DNA of 64,000 nucleotides from an uncultured Cycloclasticus sp. (GCA_913057515.1 CAJXOJ010000006.1:1-64000), one strand, 5' to 3'. Positions 16,409 through 26,833 are shown, counted from the stretch's first letter. Notes: generated from the letters alone by a model not told the origin. A program made the numbers and translations.

Positions 16409-17548
16409 TTGATAAATATTACAACACAATCAGTCGGCCTTGTTGAACCAAAAACAATGCATTTTGATGAGGCGTTATCGCTCGTTTGCGGAAAAGTATT
16501 AGAGCAATACGATATTGTTTATGAAACGTATGGCACCTTGAATGCAAAAGCTGATAATGCAGTATTGGTTTGTCATGCCTTATCGGCTGATCATCATGCA
16601 GCAGGTTATCATAGCAAAGAGGATGCAAAACCGGGTTGGTGGGATATTTGTATAGGGCCTGGAAAACCGATTGATACGGATAAGTTTTTTGTCGTGTCGC
16701 CTTGTAATTTAGGCCATTGCAGTGGCTCAACAGGGCCTCGAAGTCTCAATCCCGACACATCCATAGCTTATGGAAAAGACTTTCCAATGATGACGGTTGT
16801 TGACTGGGTGAATTATCAACAAAGACTGGCCGATAAATTGGGAATTAAGCAATGGGCGGCTGTTGCAGGTGGCAGTTTAGGGGGAATGCAGGCCTTGCAA
16901 TGGGCTATTCAGTTTCCTGATAAGTTGCATCATGCAATTGTTATCGCGTCTGCACCAAAGTTATCGGCGCAAAATATTGCCTTCAACGCAGTGGCTCGTC
17001 AAGCCATTATGAATGACCCTGATTTTCACGATGGTCGATATTATGATTTTGATACGGTACCATCGAATGGCTTAAAAGTGGCTAGGATGCTGGGCCATAT
17101 TACCTATTTATCTGATGACGCGATGGGCGATAAATTTGGGCGTGAACTGAAGAATGAGCAGCTAAATTATGATTATGGCGTTGAATTCCAAGTAGAAAGT
17201 TATTTGCGCTATCAAGGTGAGTCTTTTGCGAGTCGTTTTGATGCGAATACCTACTTATTGATGACGAAGGCGTTGGATTATTTTGACCCAGCTGAAGAAG
17301 AAGGTGGGGATTTATCGGCGGTGTTTAAGAAAGTTAAGGCAAAGTTCTTTTTAGCTTCATTTACCACCGATTGGCGATTTTCGCCCGAGCGCTCGAAAGA
17401 AATTGTGAGTGCTTTAACCGATGCAAATCGTGATGTGAGTTATTTAGAGTTCGAGTCGAATCATGGGCATGATGCCTTTTTAGTAGAAAATGATGACTAT
17501 ATTGATGCGTTTAAGGCCTATATGCAGAATATAGAGGTGTCCACGTGA
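16409..17548 (+). CDS. metX: Homoserine O-acyltransferase MetX
   Basis: Alpha/beta-hydrolase-fold enzyme that acylates homoserine in methionine synthesis. The 379 residues show the nucleophile Ser156 in [15 protein letters not shown], the CNxLGxCxGSTGP segment (about 99-110) and a C-terminal SNHGHDAFL with the catalytic His. Many MetX proteins paired with MetW use succinyl-CoA, others acetyl-CoA; I cannot tell which from sequence here. The start is TTG; an in-frame stop lies four codons upstream, so no earlier start exists. It overlaps metW by four bases (GTGA). Confidence 0.95.
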   Translation: MINITTQSVGLVEPKTMHFDEALSLVCGKVLEQYDIVYETYGTLNAKADNAVLVCHALSADHHAAGYHSKEDAKPGWWDICIGPGKPIDTDKFFVVSPCNLGHCSGSTGPRSLNPDTSIAYGKDFPMMTVVDWVNYQQRLADKLGIKQWAAVAGGSLGGMQALQWAIQFPDKLHHAIVIASAPKLSAQNIAFNAVARQAIMNDPDFHDGRYYDFDTVPSNGLKVARMLGHITYLSDDAMGDKFGRELKNEQLNYDYGVEFQVESYLRYQGESFASRFDANTYLLMTKALDYFDPAEEEGGDLSAVFKKVKAKFFLASFTTDWRFSPERSKEIVSALTDANRDVSYLEFESNHGHDAFLVENDDYIDAFKAYMQNIEVST

Positions 17549-18159
17549 GTGAACTTAGACCAGAGCTGCAAAAAATCTGCGAGTGGATAGAGCCGGGCTC
17601 AAGAGTATTAGACCTTGGGTGTGGTGATGGTGAATTACTTGAATGGTTACAAAAAAACCGACAAGTAACTGGCTATGGCGTTGAAATTAATCAGCAGAAT
17701 GTTCTGAGTTGCCTTAAAAAGAACATCAATATTATTCAAACCGATTTAGATGCAGGTTTAACCGACTTCGCCGATGCGTCCTTTGACTACGTTATTATGA
17801 CGCAGGCATTGCAAGCATTACATCGCCCTGATAAAACCTTAGACGAGATGCTAAGAGTTGGCCACAAAAGTATCGTGACTTTTCCAAATTTCGGTTTGTG
17901 GAAATGTCGCTTATATTTGTCATTAAAAGGGCGCATGCCGGTATCTAAGGCGCTTCCAGCGCAGTGGTATGATACAAAAAACATTCATTTGTGTACGGTG
18001 AATGATTTTGAGAATTTTTGTGCACAGCGCTCGATGACGATCTCTAAAAGAGGGATCGTTGATTACAATCACCGGCCCAGCGCGTTAATGAAGTTATGGC
18101 CAAATTTATTTGGTGAAGTGGCCCTCTATCAACTAGATGAGAAAAAAAATGCAATTTAA
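17545..18159 (+). CDS. metW: Methionine biosynthesis protein MetW
   Basis: Class I SAM-methyltransferase-like protein of 204 residues that acts with MetX and in proteobacteria is needed for MetX activity. Motif I is [15 protein letters not shown] near residue 20-35, followed by [11 protein letters not shown] and the family-specific [23 protein letters not shown] stretch. The GTG start overlaps the metX stop, implying translational coupling. The last codons overlap the start of the DUF4426 gene. Confidence 0.95.
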   Translation: MSELRPELQKICEWIEPGSRVLDLGCGDGELLEWLQKNRQVTGYGVEINQQNVLSCLKKNINIIQTDLDAGLTDFADASFDYVIMTQALQALHRPDKTLDEMLRVGHKSIVTFPNFGLWKCRLYLSLKGRMPVSKALPAQWYDTKNIHLCTVNDFENFCAQRSMTISKRGIVDYNHRPSALMKLWPNLFGEVALYQLDEKKNAI

Positions 18160-18589
18160 AACATATGGTTTGTTGTTCTTATTGTTAATACCCACGTTCA
18201 GTTTGGCAGATAATGCCTATGATTTTGGTGAATACATTGTTTATTACAATGCATTTACAGCCGACACCTTGCCGTCAGAAATGGCAACAGCATATGGTAT
18301 TGTGAGAAGTAAATATAAAGGCGTGTTAAACCTTTCGGTTCAGAAAAAGAGCAACCCGGGGCAGTTGCCACAGCCAGTCAATGCTGAGGTGAAAATCAAT
18401 GCAGTTAATTTTGCGGGTCAGCTTAAAGAGTTGACTCCCCGGCGGGTGATTGAAGGTACAGCAATTTATTACCTTAGTGAGTTCAGAGTGTCGAACAAAG
18501 AAAGGGTCACGTTCAATATTACAGTGAAACCTGAAGCTGAAAATAAACCGTTGAAATTAAGTTTTAAGCGCCAGTTTTATATCGATTAA
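18137..18589 (+). CDS. DUF4426 domain-containing secreted protein
   Basis: A 150-residue protein (146 if the ATG at 18149 is used) with a signal peptide ending in SLA and the DUF4426 pattern DFGEYIVYYNAFTADTLPSEMATAYGI. It follows metX-metW with overlapping ends, the order seen in Pseudomonas, where the next gene is rdgB; rdgB is missing here. Predicted to be periplasmic. Function is unknown, and a link to methionine synthesis is only positional. Confidence 0.88.
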   Translation: MRKKMQFKTYGLLFLLLIPTFSLADNAYDFGEYIVYYNAFTADTLPSEMATAYGIVRSKYKGVLNLSVQKKSNPGQLPQPVNAEVKINAVNFAGQLKELTPRRVIEGTAIYYLSEFRVSNKERVTFNITVKPEAENKPLKLSFKRQFYID

Positions 18590-18616
18590 GAGTGCTGGCC
18601 GAGTAGAGTTTTTAGC

Positions 18617-20164
18617 TCAGTTTTTAAGCTTTAAGTGCTTGCTCGACCAAGCGATTAATAATAGAACAGGTAAGCCCATTAGAGCGGTCAGAAAGAAAAA
18701 CTGTTCATAGCCTAAAGATTCCACCATCGAGCCTGAATAGCCACCAAGAACTTTAGGAAGTAATGTCATCAATGAGCTAAAAATAGCATATTGAACGGCG
18801 GTAAAAGAAACATTGGTTAGGCTTGACAAAAAAGCAATAAAAGCAGCGCTAGCAAGCCCAGCCGACAAGTTATCCGCCGATATAACAAGGTACAGCATAG
18901 GCATATTGTGTCCCGTCTGTGCAAGTAGCATAAAGAGAAGGTTGGTGATGGCTGATAATAAAGCACCAATAAACAATATACGCATAACGCCAAAACGCAA
19001 TACCAGTATTCCACCTAAAAACCCACCTACCAGCGTCATGATAAGGCCGTATGTTTTGACGACACTCGCAATTTCGGGTTTAGTAAAGCCTAAATCTTGG
19101 TAGAAAATATTAGAAATAACACCGAGAACGATATCTGAAATACGGTAGAGCCCAATCAGCGCTAGTAACAACCAAGCGAGAAACCAACCGTAGCGGAGAA
19201 AAAAATCCTTTATGGGCTCGATGTAACTTTTCGACACTAATGTATAAGAAATAAGCTGGGTAAAAATTAGTAGGCGTGCAACCAACCATGCGCTCAGCAA
19301 GCCCAGTGTTAGCCGGAGGCACTCAATGATAACCGAGGCAAGAGGTGGGTTAGCTAAGGTGATTGCTAGGCTGGCTTTTATCTGAATCGCAGGGTTTGAG
19401 CTAATATAATAAATGCTGATAAAGCTAATGACCGCTAAACTGAAGAGTATTAATAGTTGTATATGCTCACGTCTATGATGAAAAACATCGTCATGAACCT
19501 GACGACTAGGCTCGTTGATAATCAGTGTTGTCACAAGCCCCACCGCCATAAAGCCTGCCATTGAAAAGTAGGTGGATTGCCAGGCGATATAACTATAGTG
19601 ATCAATACTGGAGCCGAAGTAACTGGCTAGTAACAAAGCGCCAGCGCCTGAGGTAAGCATACCAATGCGGTAACCAGCAATATAGCTCGATGATATCAGT
19701 GCTTGAAGTTCGCTTTCGGCAGATTCGATACGATAAGCATCAATAACAATATCTTGAGTAGCGGAAGAAAATCCGAGCAAGATGGCGGCAAAAGCCATTA
19801 CGCTGAGGCTATCGACAGCAGGGTCTAAAGAAGCGATTAGAATAATGGCGAGCATAACCATTAACTGAGAAAGTAGAATCCAGCTTCGTCGGTGTCCTAG
19901 CATTTTAGATAGGATAGGGAGTGGCAGCTTATCAACCAAGGGTGCCCAAACAAACTTGAATGAATAACCTAGCGCGGCCCAACTAAAGTAGGTAACGGTG
20001 GCACGCTCGATACCTGCTTCTCGAAGCCATAAACCAAGAGAAGAAAATATGAGTAGCAGCGGAATGCCGGCAGAAATGCCTAAAAAAAACATAGTGATAA
20101 CAGGCGCTCTAGTAAAAGAGCGCAGAGAACCCAGCCAGCTGATCTGTGCCGTAGCGTTTGGCAT
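18617..20164 (-). CDS. ampG: AmpG-family muropeptide permease (MFS transporter)
   Basis: Inner-membrane transporter of the major facilitator superfamily that imports anhydro-muropeptides for cell-wall recycling. The 515 residues form about 12-14 hydrophobic helices. The N-terminus has the family pattern FFLGISAGIPLLLIFSSLGLWLREAGI and YSFKFVWAPLVDKLPLP, followed by QDIVIDAYRIE, all typical for AmpG. A roughly 60-residue insertion mid-protein adds extra helices. It lies two bases after xthA on the same strand. Function as AmpG is likely, though AmpG-like paralogs with unknown substrates exist. Confidence 0.9.
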   Translation of the reverse strand: MPNATAQISWLGSLRSFTRAPVITMFFLGISAGIPLLLIFSSLGLWLREAGIERATVTYFSWAALGYSFKFVWAPLVDKLPLPILSKMLGHRRSWILLSQLMVMLAIILIASLDPAVDSLSVMAFAAILLGFSSATQDIVIDAYRIESAESELQALISSSYIAGYRIGMLTSGAGALLLASYFGSSIDHYSYIAWQSTYFSMAGFMAVGLVTTLIINEPSRQVHDDVFHHRREHIQLLILFSLAVISFISIYYISSNPAIQIKASLAITLANPPLASVIIECLRLTLGLLSAWLVARLLIFTQLISYTLVSKSYIEPIKDFFLRYGWFLAWLLLALIGLYRISDIVLGVISNIFYQDLGFTKPEIASVVKTYGLIMTLVGGFLGGILVLRFGVMRILFIGALLSAITNLLFMLLAQTGHNMPMLYLVISADNLSAGLASAAFIAFLSSLTNVSFTAVQYAIFSSLMTLLPKVLGGYSGSMVESLGYEQFFFLTALMGLPVLLLIAWSSKHLKLKN

Positions 20165-20166
20165 TG

Positions 20167-20943
20167 TTAGGGCTGGGGGATCTCGTAATCAATAATTAAC
20201 GGTGCGTGGTCAGAGAACCGTTCGTCTTTATAAATGGAAGCGTCAATGACGGTGCTTTTAAGATTCGCTGAAATCACCTGATAATCAATTCGCCAACCGG
20301 TGTTATTCGCCCAGGCCTGCCCTCTATTTGACCACCAAGTGTACTGATCAGCCTCTTGGTTAACGAGGCGGAAGGCATCCCCCCAGTTTTCAGTGTCAAA
20401 TAATGTATCTAGCCAAGCACGCTCAGCGGGTAAGAAACCAGAGTTTTTTTGATTGCCCCGCCAATTTTTGATATCAATTTTTTTATGTGCAATATTCCAG
20501 TCGCCGCAGATAATATGCTGCTTACCATCTTCTTGCTTTTCTCTTAACACAGGCATGAGCCTGTCCATTAAGTCATATTTAAAGGCTTGACGCTCTTCTT
20601 TTGATGAACCAGAGGGCATGTAAATGGATGAAACACATAAGTCACCAAACCTTGCTTCAATAAAGCGTCCTTCTGAATCAAAGTCTTCCCATCCAATCCC
20701 TTTAGTAACAATGTCTGGTTTTTGTTTAGAAAAAATAGCAACACCGCTGTAGCCCTTTTTTTCTGCTGGGTGATAGTAACAATGGTAATTACTAGGCCAG
20801 AAAGTGTCCGCAATGAGTTGGTCTTCCTGTGCTTTTATTTCTTGTAAACAAAGGATGTCAGCATCAAGCTGTTGCATCCAGTCAAAAAAGCCTTTTCTTT
20901 CGCCAGCACGAATGCCATTAATATTGATGGAAACAATTTTCAT
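20167..20943 (-). CDS. xthA: Exodeoxyribonuclease III
   Basis: AP endonuclease and 3'-5' exonuclease of base-excision repair. The 258 residues match the ExoIII/endonuclease-exonuclease-phosphatase fold: N-terminal SININGIRA, the metal ligand in CLQEIKAQ, the GYSGVAIFSK segment, GDWNIAH with active Asp/Asn, and the C-terminal RIDYQVIS and SDHAPLIIDY motifs with the catalytic His. It is transcribed away from rpmE and is followed closely by ampG. Confidence 0.96.
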   Translation of the reverse strand: MKIVSININGIRAGERKGFFDWMQQLDADILCLQEIKAQEDQLIADTFWPSNYHCYYHPAEKKGYSGVAIFSKQKPDIVTKGIGWEDFDSEGRFIEARFGDLCVSSIYMPSGSSKEERQAFKYDLMDRLMPVLREKQEDGKQHIICGDWNIAHKKIDIKNWRGNQKNSGFLPAERAWLDTLFDTENWGDAFRLVNQEADQYTWWSNRGQAWANNTGWRIDYQVISANLKSTVIDASIYKDERFSDHAPLIIDYEIPQP

Positions 20944-21010
20944 ATGGAATTATTTTGTATAGGATTAATAAATCAGACATCATACCGAACACGGGTAACA
21001 ATGAAAGGGC

Positions 21011-21039
21011 TTGCTAAATGGTGAGAATTTTCGTATGAT
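21011..21039 (+). promoter_or_regulatory. Sigma-70 promoter of rpmE
   Basis: TTGCTA (21011-21016) and TATGAT (21034-21039) with a 17-bp spacer, 53 bp before the rpmE start. Predicted transcription start is near 21046. Confidence 0.75.
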
Positions 21040-21091
21040 GCGCGACCGAGCAAGGGGCGGTACTGTCCCGACACAGATTTTAGAGAAGACT

Positions 21092-21298
21092 ATGAAATTA
21101 GATACACACCCAGAATATAACGAAGTAGCTGTAACATGCAGTTGCGGTAATACTTTTAAAACTAGCTCAACGCTAAGCAAAACTGAATTACATATTGAGT
21201 CATGCTCTGAGTGCCATCCGTTTTATACTGGCAAGCAACGTATTGTTGATACAGCTGGCCGTGTTGATAAGTTTAATAAACGTTATCAGCGTGGGTAA
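21092..21298 (+). CDS. rpmE: 50S ribosomal protein L31, zinc-binding (C+) form
   Basis: Small large-subunit ribosomal protein of 68 residues. It keeps the four zinc-ligand cysteines (Cys16, Cys18, Cys38, Cys41), so it is the zinc-containing form rather than the zinc-starvation paralog. The start MKLDTHPEY at 21092 has an AGAGAAG ribosome site and fits the family; the frame is open further upstream, but that part overlaps the promoter. It has its own sigma-70 promoter and a terminator 26 bp downstream. Confidence 0.96.
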   Translation: MKLDTHPEYNEVAVTCSCGNTFKTSSTLSKTELHIESCSECHPFYTGKQRIVDTAGRVDKFNKRYQRG

Positions 21299-21323
21299 AT
21301 GGCTCTTTTAAAGAGTTAGATTA

Positions 21324-21357
21324 AAAAAAATGCTACCTTATAGGTGGCATTTTTTTT
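21324..21357 (+). terminator. Rho-independent terminator of rpmE
   Basis: ATGCTACC-TTAT/A-GGTGGCAT stem (21330-21350, one G-T pair) flanked by eight A and eight T. The A-rich left arm means it may also work on the other strand. Confidence 0.9.
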
Positions 21358-21382
21358 ACCTCATTTTTATCAGGGAGGGTCA

Positions 21383-22834
21383 ATGGTTCGTTACCTTTTT
21401 ATCATCATAGTCATACAGTTAAGTGTGGGCTGCTCAGTTAACCCTGTGACTGGTGAGCGCGATTTTGTCTTGATGTCTGAACAAGAAGAGTTGGCATTAG
21501 GGCGGCAACATAGTCAGCAAGTGCTGAAGGCTTATCGTGTTTACGATGATGCCGCTCTTCAACAATATGTGCAATCGGTGGGGGAGCGGGTTGCCCGGGT
21601 TAGTCATCGTCAGAATTTAATTTACCGCTTTACTTTATTAGATAGTACGGAAGTCAATGCGTTTGCACTACCTGGTGGTTATATCTATATTACGCGGGGT
21701 TTATTGGTCTATCTTAACAGTGAGGCGGAATTGGCTGCTGTGCTGGCTCATGAGCTCGGTCACGTGACGGCTAGACACTCTGTTCGTCAGCATAGTTTTT
21801 CAACGGCGACGACCGTGTTAGGAAGTTTGATAGTGGCAGCGACTGGTGTAAGAGGGGTTGATCAGCTCACTAATGTTTTAGGTACTGGCATTATTAGAGG
21901 CTATGGGCGTGAACATGAGCTTGAAGCGGATGGTTTGGGGGCCGTGTATTTAGCTAAGGCAGGCTATCGCGCCTCAGCGATGCGCGATGTGATTGCGACG
22001 CTTAAGAATCAGGAGCTATTTGATAAGAAGCTTGCGCTTGAACAAGGCCGTGAACCACGGGCGTATCATGGGGTTTTCTCAACACATCCTGATAATGATA
22101 CCCGTTTGCAGCAAGTGTTAGGGCAAGCGGGCGCTGTGCCTAATGTTCCTGAGAAAGGTGCTCAGGATATAAAGTTTCTAAGAAAAATTGAGGGACTAAC
22201 ATTTGGTGATAGTAAAAAGGACGGGATTATTCGAAATAATCATTTTTACCACCCTGAGCTGAATTTTAAGGTGACGTTTCCAGTCGCTTGGTTGATTAGC
22301 AATAGACCTCAATCTATTAGCGCATCAGCACCTCGTAATGAGGCGTTTATGGAATTAACGCTACAAGATTTAAATAAAAAAATAACGCCTAAACAGTTTT
22401 TAAAGACAAGGCTGGGATTAGCTAAAACGATTAGCGAAGAGGCATTTTCGGTCGGTAAACTATTAGGTTACCGAGCAATTGTTAATGGCAAAACGCCATA
22501 TGGCCAAGGAAAAATTCGCGTGGCGGTATTATTTGATGGGCCTAGGGCGTTTATTATTTTTTCAGCAGCAAAGCAGCCCAATAGGTTTGCAGAAATGGAT
22601 GCACAAGTCCTCAAGAGTATAAGCAGCATTTCGGCACTTAATCAAAAAGATAGAAAGGCAGCACGTGAATTGAAAGTTGCTCTAATTAAGGTTAATCAGT
22701 CTAATAAGAATATGAGGGTGTTGAGTAAAAACTCGCCAATTACCCACCATAAGGAGGACCAATTAAGGTTGTTGAACGATTTTTTCCCTAATGGGGAGCC
22801 CAAATTAGGTGACCTGATCAAGATAGTCCGTTAG
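21383..22834 (+). CDS. M48-family zinc metalloprotease with C-terminal extension, probable envelope protein
   Basis: A 483-residue protein with an N-terminal signal segment and a possible lipobox cysteine (Cys17 in SVGC; the -3 residue is Ser, so lipidation is uncertain). The M48 zinc site is HELGH at 123-127 with a downstream EADGLG ligand region. The N-terminal NPVTGERDFVLMSEQEELALG is typical for BepA/YfgC-like and LoiP-like envelope proteases. After about residue 270 comes a 210-residue extension ending in RLLNDFFPNGEPKLGDLIKIV, a tail found in many of these enzymes. An AGGGAGG ribosome site fixes the ATG at 21383 rather than an earlier frame start at 21344. Confidence 0.88.
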   Translation: MVRYLFIIIVIQLSVGCSVNPVTGERDFVLMSEQEELALGRQHSQQVLKAYRVYDDAALQQYVQSVGERVARVSHRQNLIYRFTLLDSTEVNAFALPGGYIYITRGLLVYLNSEAELAAVLAHELGHVTARHSVRQHSFSTATTVLGSLIVAATGVRGVDQLTNVLGTGIIRGYGREHELEADGLGAVYLAKAGYRASAMRDVIATLKNQELFDKKLALEQGREPRAYHGVFSTHPDNDTRLQQVLGQAGAVPNVPEKGAQDIKFLRKIEGLTFGDSKKDGIIRNNHFYHPELNFKVTFPVAWLISNRPQSISASAPRNEAFMELTLQDLNKKITPKQFLKTRLGLAKTISEEAFSVGKLLGYRAIVNGKTPYGQGKIRVAVLFDGPRAFIIFSAAKQPNRFAEMDAQVLKSISSISALNQKDRKAARELKVALIKVNQSNKNMRVLSKNSPITHHKEDQLRLLNDFFPNGEPKLGDLIKIVR

Positions 22835-22910
22835 AATCAAATGACAATTTTGCAATTATTTTAATGAATGCGCGTTTTTATTATGCGTAGGTACAGATAG
22901 GGAGTTATAG

Positions 22911-24203
22911 ATGTCGTCAAAAAATTTAACATTAACAGATAGTTCAACCGGAAAAAGTGTAGAGTTGCCATTACTTGAAGGAACGCTTGGTAACCCAACG
23001 ATAGACGTAAGGGGTATTCCTGGCGAGTTAGGTTATTTTACGCATGACCCAAGTTTTGGAACAACAGCGAGTTGTGAGAGTGCCATTACCTTTATTGACG
23101 GTGAAAAAGGTATTTTATTGCACCGTGGTTACCCAATCGACCAGCTGGCTGAAAAGAGTAACTACATAGAAACAGCCTATTTACTTATTCATGGTGAACT
23201 ACCAAGTGCTGAGCAGTTTGAAACGTTTAGCACTATTATTAGTCGTCATACCATGATTAATGAGTCGCTAAAAAAATTCTTTGACGGTTTCCGTCATGAT
23301 GCTCATCCAATGTCAATGATGATGGGTGTGGTGGGGTCTTTAGCTGCTTTTTATCATGATGGCTTGAACATGAATGATGAAGAACACTTGATGATTTCAG
23401 CGCACAGGCTAATTTCTAAGTTACCTACGATTGCTGCGGCTTGTTATAAGCACTCTATTGGCGAGCCAATTGTGTATCCACGTAATGACCTGGATTATTG
23501 TGAAAACTTGTTATATATGATGTTTTCAGTGCCGTGTGAAGACTATGTGGTAAGCCCTGTTGCTGCTAAGGCGTTAAACTTATTATTCATACTGCATGCC
23601 GATCATGAGCAAAATGCAAGTACCTCAACGGTTAGACTGGTAGGTAGTACAGGTGCTAACCCATTTGCTTGTATTTCGGCAGGCATCGCAGCTTTATGGG
23701 GCCCAGCACATGGGGGTGCTAATGAAGGCGTGCTTAAAATGTTAGATGAAATTGGCAGCGTTGAAAATATTCCTGAGTACTTAGAAAAGGCAAAAGATAA
23801 AAATGACCCGTTCAAGCTGATGGGCTTTGGACATCGTGTATATAAAAACTTTGATCCTAGGGCAACCATCATTAGGAAAGTATGCCATGAAGTATTAGAG
23901 GAAACGGGTACACAAGACCCAATGTTTGAATTAGCGATGAAGCTAGAAGAAATTGCGTTAAAAGATGACTATTTTGTTGAACGTAAGTTATACCCGAATG
24001 TAGACTTTTACTCAGGGGTTATTTATAAGGCACTGGGTATTCCGGTAAGTATGTTTACGGTGATGTTTGCGTTAGCCAGAACATCTGGTTGGGTGTCACA
24101 TTGGTTGGAAATGATGGCGGATCCGAACGGTAGAATTGGCCGTCCACGCCAGCTATATAAAGGTGAAGCAAAACGTGATTATGTGTCTCTTGAGGAGCGC
24201 TAA
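22911..24203 (+). CDS. gltA: Citrate synthase, type II
   Basis: Condenses acetyl-CoA and oxaloacetate to citrate, the entry step of the TCA cycle. The 430 residues match the hexameric, NADH-sensitive type II enzymes of Gram-negative bacteria. Catalytic regions are visible: [42 protein letters not shown] and the active Asp in NVDFYSG. A GGGAG ribosome site precedes the ATG. It is monocistronic, ending at a strong terminator. Confidence 0.98.
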   Translation: MSSKNLTLTDSSTGKSVELPLLEGTLGNPTIDVRGIPGELGYFTHDPSFGTTASCESAITFIDGEKGILLHRGYPIDQLAEKSNYIETAYLLIHGELPSAEQFETFSTIISRHTMINESLKKFFDGFRHDAHPMSMMMGVVGSLAAFYHDGLNMNDEEHLMISAHRLISKLPTIAAACYKHSIGEPIVYPRNDLDYCENLLYMMFSVPCEDYVVSPVAAKALNLLFILHADHEQNASTSTVRLVGSTGANPFACISAGIAALWGPAHGGANEGVLKMLDEIGSVENIPEYLEKAKDKNDPFKLMGFGHRVYKNFDPRATIIRKVCHEVLEETGTQDPMFELAMKLEEIALKDDYFVERKLYPNVDFYSGVIYKALGIPVSMFTVMFALARTSGWVSHWLEMMADPNGRIGRPRQLYKGEAKRDYVSLEER

Positions 24204-24224
24204 GCTCTGTTAGTGGGTTAATAT

Positions 24225-24254
24225 AAAAAAACGCACCTTTTGGTGCGTTTTTTT
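24225..24254. terminator. Bidirectional Rho-independent terminator between gltA and mrcA
   Basis: ACGCACC-TTTT-GGTGCGT stem flanked by A6 and T7 runs, between two convergent genes, so it can serve both. Confidence 0.95.
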
Positions 24255-24268
24255 ATGGGCGTTAGTTT

Positions 24269-26758
24269 TTAAAATAACTCCTCAATAGAGGGTTGTTCTA
24301 GCAATGAATTATTGAGTTTATTCGTTTGGGTATGGGAAGCAGGGGTGTTTTCTTCTCGAAAATATTCAAAAATAGCTTGCTGGTTTGAGGGGTTTGTTTT
24401 TAAGCCTGTTTCAGGGTCAATTAACAAGCCAATAATGCCATCCGGCTGTGACAATGGAATATTAGGGGTGTTTTTAAGTGCCTCTCTCATAAAATCAATC
24501 CAAATGGGTAAAGCGGCTCGGCCACCTGTTTCTTTATTACCCAGAGGTTTACCGTTATCTAGCCCAACCCAAGCGACAGCAACCAATGAAGGGTTATAAC
24601 CATTAAACCATGCGTCTCGTTGATCATTGGTGGTGCCCGTTTTACCAGCGAGGTCAGTGCGCCCAAGCGAGAGAGCTCGTCGCCCAGTTCCGCGTTTAAC
24701 TACATCCCTTAATAAGGAGTTAATAATAAAATGAAGTTGTGGCGAGATAACGCGCTTAGCTTCTTTTATGGGTTGTTCAATGTTAAAGGAAGCGGAGCTG
24801 CTCTCAGTTGATAACTCAGTCATTTCTATTGGTGTTGTAAGGGCGGAATGCATCGGTATGGAGGTATCTAAACCCGCTACTAATTTAGTTGTTTTGCTAA
24901 CAACCGTGTCGGGGTTTGCCTTGAATAAAATTTCACCTGACGCAGATGTAATGGTGTCAATAAAGTAAGGGCTAACACTGAAGCCACCGTTGGCAAAAAC
25001 AGAATAGGCTGTGGCCATCTGATAAGGATTTGCGCTGCCGCTACCAAGAGATAATGAAAGGTTGTTCGGCAGAGCTGCGGAGTCAAAGCCAAATCGACCG
25101 GCAAACTTCCGTACATAGCTGACTCCAACATCTCTGAGGATGCGGATGGATACAAGATTTCTAGAATGTGTTAGTGCTTCTCGTAAACGGGTTGGGCCAT
25201 AGAATTTGCCACTATAATTTTCTGGCCGCCACTGTTGCTCAAGTCCTGTGTCGTTGAAAACGACAGGTGCATCATTAATCAGGGTTGCAGCTGTGTAACC
25301 TTTAGAAAGGGCGGCTGAGTATAAAATGGGTTTGAAGCCTGAGCCTGGCTGTCGCTGAGCTTGAAAGGCACGATTAAACTTGCCTGAGTAATAGTCGTAC
25401 CCACCTACGAGAGACCTTAGCGCGCCATCATTGGGGTCCATAGAAACAAAAGCACCAGAAACGTTAGGCACTTGGGCGAGCTCAAAAACAGTACTGTTTG
25501 CTTGTTGACGCACCCGAATAATATCACCAACAGCTAAGATCTCAGCAGCGGTTTTGGGTTGTTTGCCTTGTTTGTTTTCATTAATGTATGGCCAAGCCCA
25601 CTTTAAATTTTCCCAAGTAATGTCGGCGGTTAGGTTGTTTGATGTAATAATCGTTACACTCTTATCGGACAGAGAAGTCACTAGGGCGGGTTCTGTTTCA
25701 CCTATCTTTTTATAGTTAGCTAAGGAGCTTAAGTCTATTTCTATTGAGTCTGTTGTTCTGAGTTCAATATGTCCTAGCACGCCACGATAACCATGACGTC
25801 GGTCATATTGGTGTAAGGCATTTTTGACGGCATGATTGGCGGCACTTTGTTGAACGCTGTCAATGGTTGTGACTATGTGCATACCGGAGGTATAAATGTC
25901 ATCGCCGTACATTTTATGTGCTTCGCGTCGAACCATTTCAGCTACATAGGGAGCTTCAACCTCAACTAAGGGGGAGTGTAGTTGTGAAGTGATAGGCTCG
26001 GCAAGAGCAGTGTCATATTCAAGTTGACTAATATAGTGAAGGTCAAGAAGGCGGCTCAGGACATAGTTACGGCGAGACAAAGCTCTTTCTGGATTACTAA
26101 TAGGATTGAAAGCTGAAGGTGCTTTTGGTAACCCAGCAATCATTGCTTGTTGCGCTAAAGAAAGTTCGGCAAGGGAGGCGTTGTAATAGACTTGGGCTGC
26201 AGCTGCTATACCGTATGAGCGATGACCTAGATAAATTTTATTTAGATAAAGGGTTAAAATTTCTTCTTTAGTCAGTTGGTCTTCAATGATGAAGGACAGC
26301 AATATTTCACGCAACTTTCTAGCGTAAGTTTTCTTTCTCGATAGGAAAAAGTTTCTAGCAACTTGCATGGTAATGGTGCTGCCGCCTTGGGTTTTCTTAC
26401 CGGTCAATACCAGTTGCACTGCGGCACGACTTAGGCCGATAAAATCTACGCCAGAGTGCTGGAAGAAGTCTTTATCTTCAGCAGCAAGGAATGCATTTAT
26501 TTGATGGGTAGGGATATCGTTATAAAGCGTAGGAATGCGCTTTTTCTCTCCAAATTTCGCGATGAGTAGGCCATCTCGACTATAAACACTCAGGGGGGTC
26601 TGCAACTGGATGTTTTTTAGCGAGTTAACATCCGGTAACGTAGGTAGTACCAAAAACTCAATATACAAGACGATTGAAACGGCGAGCAATATGCTAATAA
26701 TAGCCGTATATTTTAATGTTGCTTTAATCAAGCGCTTTAATGAGATATGTGGGGTCAT
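24269..26758 (-). CDS. mrcA: Penicillin-binding protein 1A (bifunctional transglycosylase/transpeptidase)
   Basis: Class A PBP that polymerises and cross-links peptidoglycan at the inner membrane. The 829 residues have one N-terminal transmembrane helix (about 14-36). The GT51 domain has catalytic AAEDKDFFQHSGVD and the GGSTITMQVARN motif. An OB-like insert (about 310-430) is characteristic of PBP1A, and the transpeptidase domain has SxxK in PGSGFKPILY, SRN and AGKTGTTND. Its position divergent from pilM-Q matches ponA in Pseudomonas. A CRP-like site lies 60 bp upstream of its start. Confidence 0.96.
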   Translation of the reverse strand: MTPHISLKRLIKATLKYTAIISILLAVSIVLYIEFLVLPTLPDVNSLKNIQLQTPLSVYSRDGLLIAKFGEKKRIPTLYNDIPTHQINAFLAAEDKDFFQHSGVDFIGLSRAAVQLVLTGKKTQGGSTITMQVARNFFLSRKKTYARKLREILLSFIIEDQLTKEEILTLYLNKIYLGHRSYGIAAAAQVYYNASLAELSLAQQAMIAGLPKAPSAFNPISNPERALSRRNYVLSRLLDLHYISQLEYDTALAEPITSQLHSPLVEVEAPYVAEMVRREAHKMYGDDIYTSGMHIVTTIDSVQQSAANHAVKNALHQYDRRHGYRGVLGHIELRTTDSIEIDLSSLANYKKIGETEPALVTSLSDKSVTIITSNNLTADITWENLKWAWPYINENKQGKQPKTAAEILAVGDIIRVRQQANSTVFELAQVPNVSGAFVSMDPNDGALRSLVGGYDYYSGKFNRAFQAQRQPGSGFKPILYSAALSKGYTAATLINDAPVVFNDTGLEQQWRPENYSGKFYGPTRLREALTHSRNLVSIRILRDVGVSYVRKFAGRFGFDSAALPNNLSLSLGSGSANPYQMATAYSVFANGGFSVSPYFIDTITSASGEILFKANPDTVVSKTTKLVAGLDTSIPMHSALTTPIEMTELSTESSSASFNIEQPIKEAKRVISPQLHFIINSLLRDVVKRGTGRRALSLGRTDLAGKTGTTNDQRDAWFNGYNPSLVAVAWVGLDNGKPLGNKETGGRAALPIWIDFMREALKNTPNIPLSQPDGIIGLLIDPETGLKTNPSNQQAIFEYFREENTPASHTQTNKLNNSLLEQPSIEELF

Positions 26759-26817
26759 GCCAATACTAAATGAAAATAGAAAAGGAGTTAAGTAATACGA
26801 AGCTATTGTATTAGCAT

Positions 26818-26833
26818 TGTGAAGGAAATCACA
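26818..26833. promoter_or_regulatory. CRP/Vfr-type binding site between mrcA and pilM
   Basis: TGTGA-AGGAAA-TCACA is a perfect match to the CRP core TGTGA-N6-TCACA, and the flanks (AT before, TT after) extend the symmetric consensus. A TATACT -10-like hexamer for pilM lies at 26893-26898, putting the site roughly 80 bp upstream of a possible start. It could act on either gene. Confidence 0.7.

Noticed and set aside
22835-22910. Sigma-70 promoter for gltA (TTGCAA and TATTAT)
   Set aside because: The two hexamers are 23 bp apart, too far for a standard promoter.
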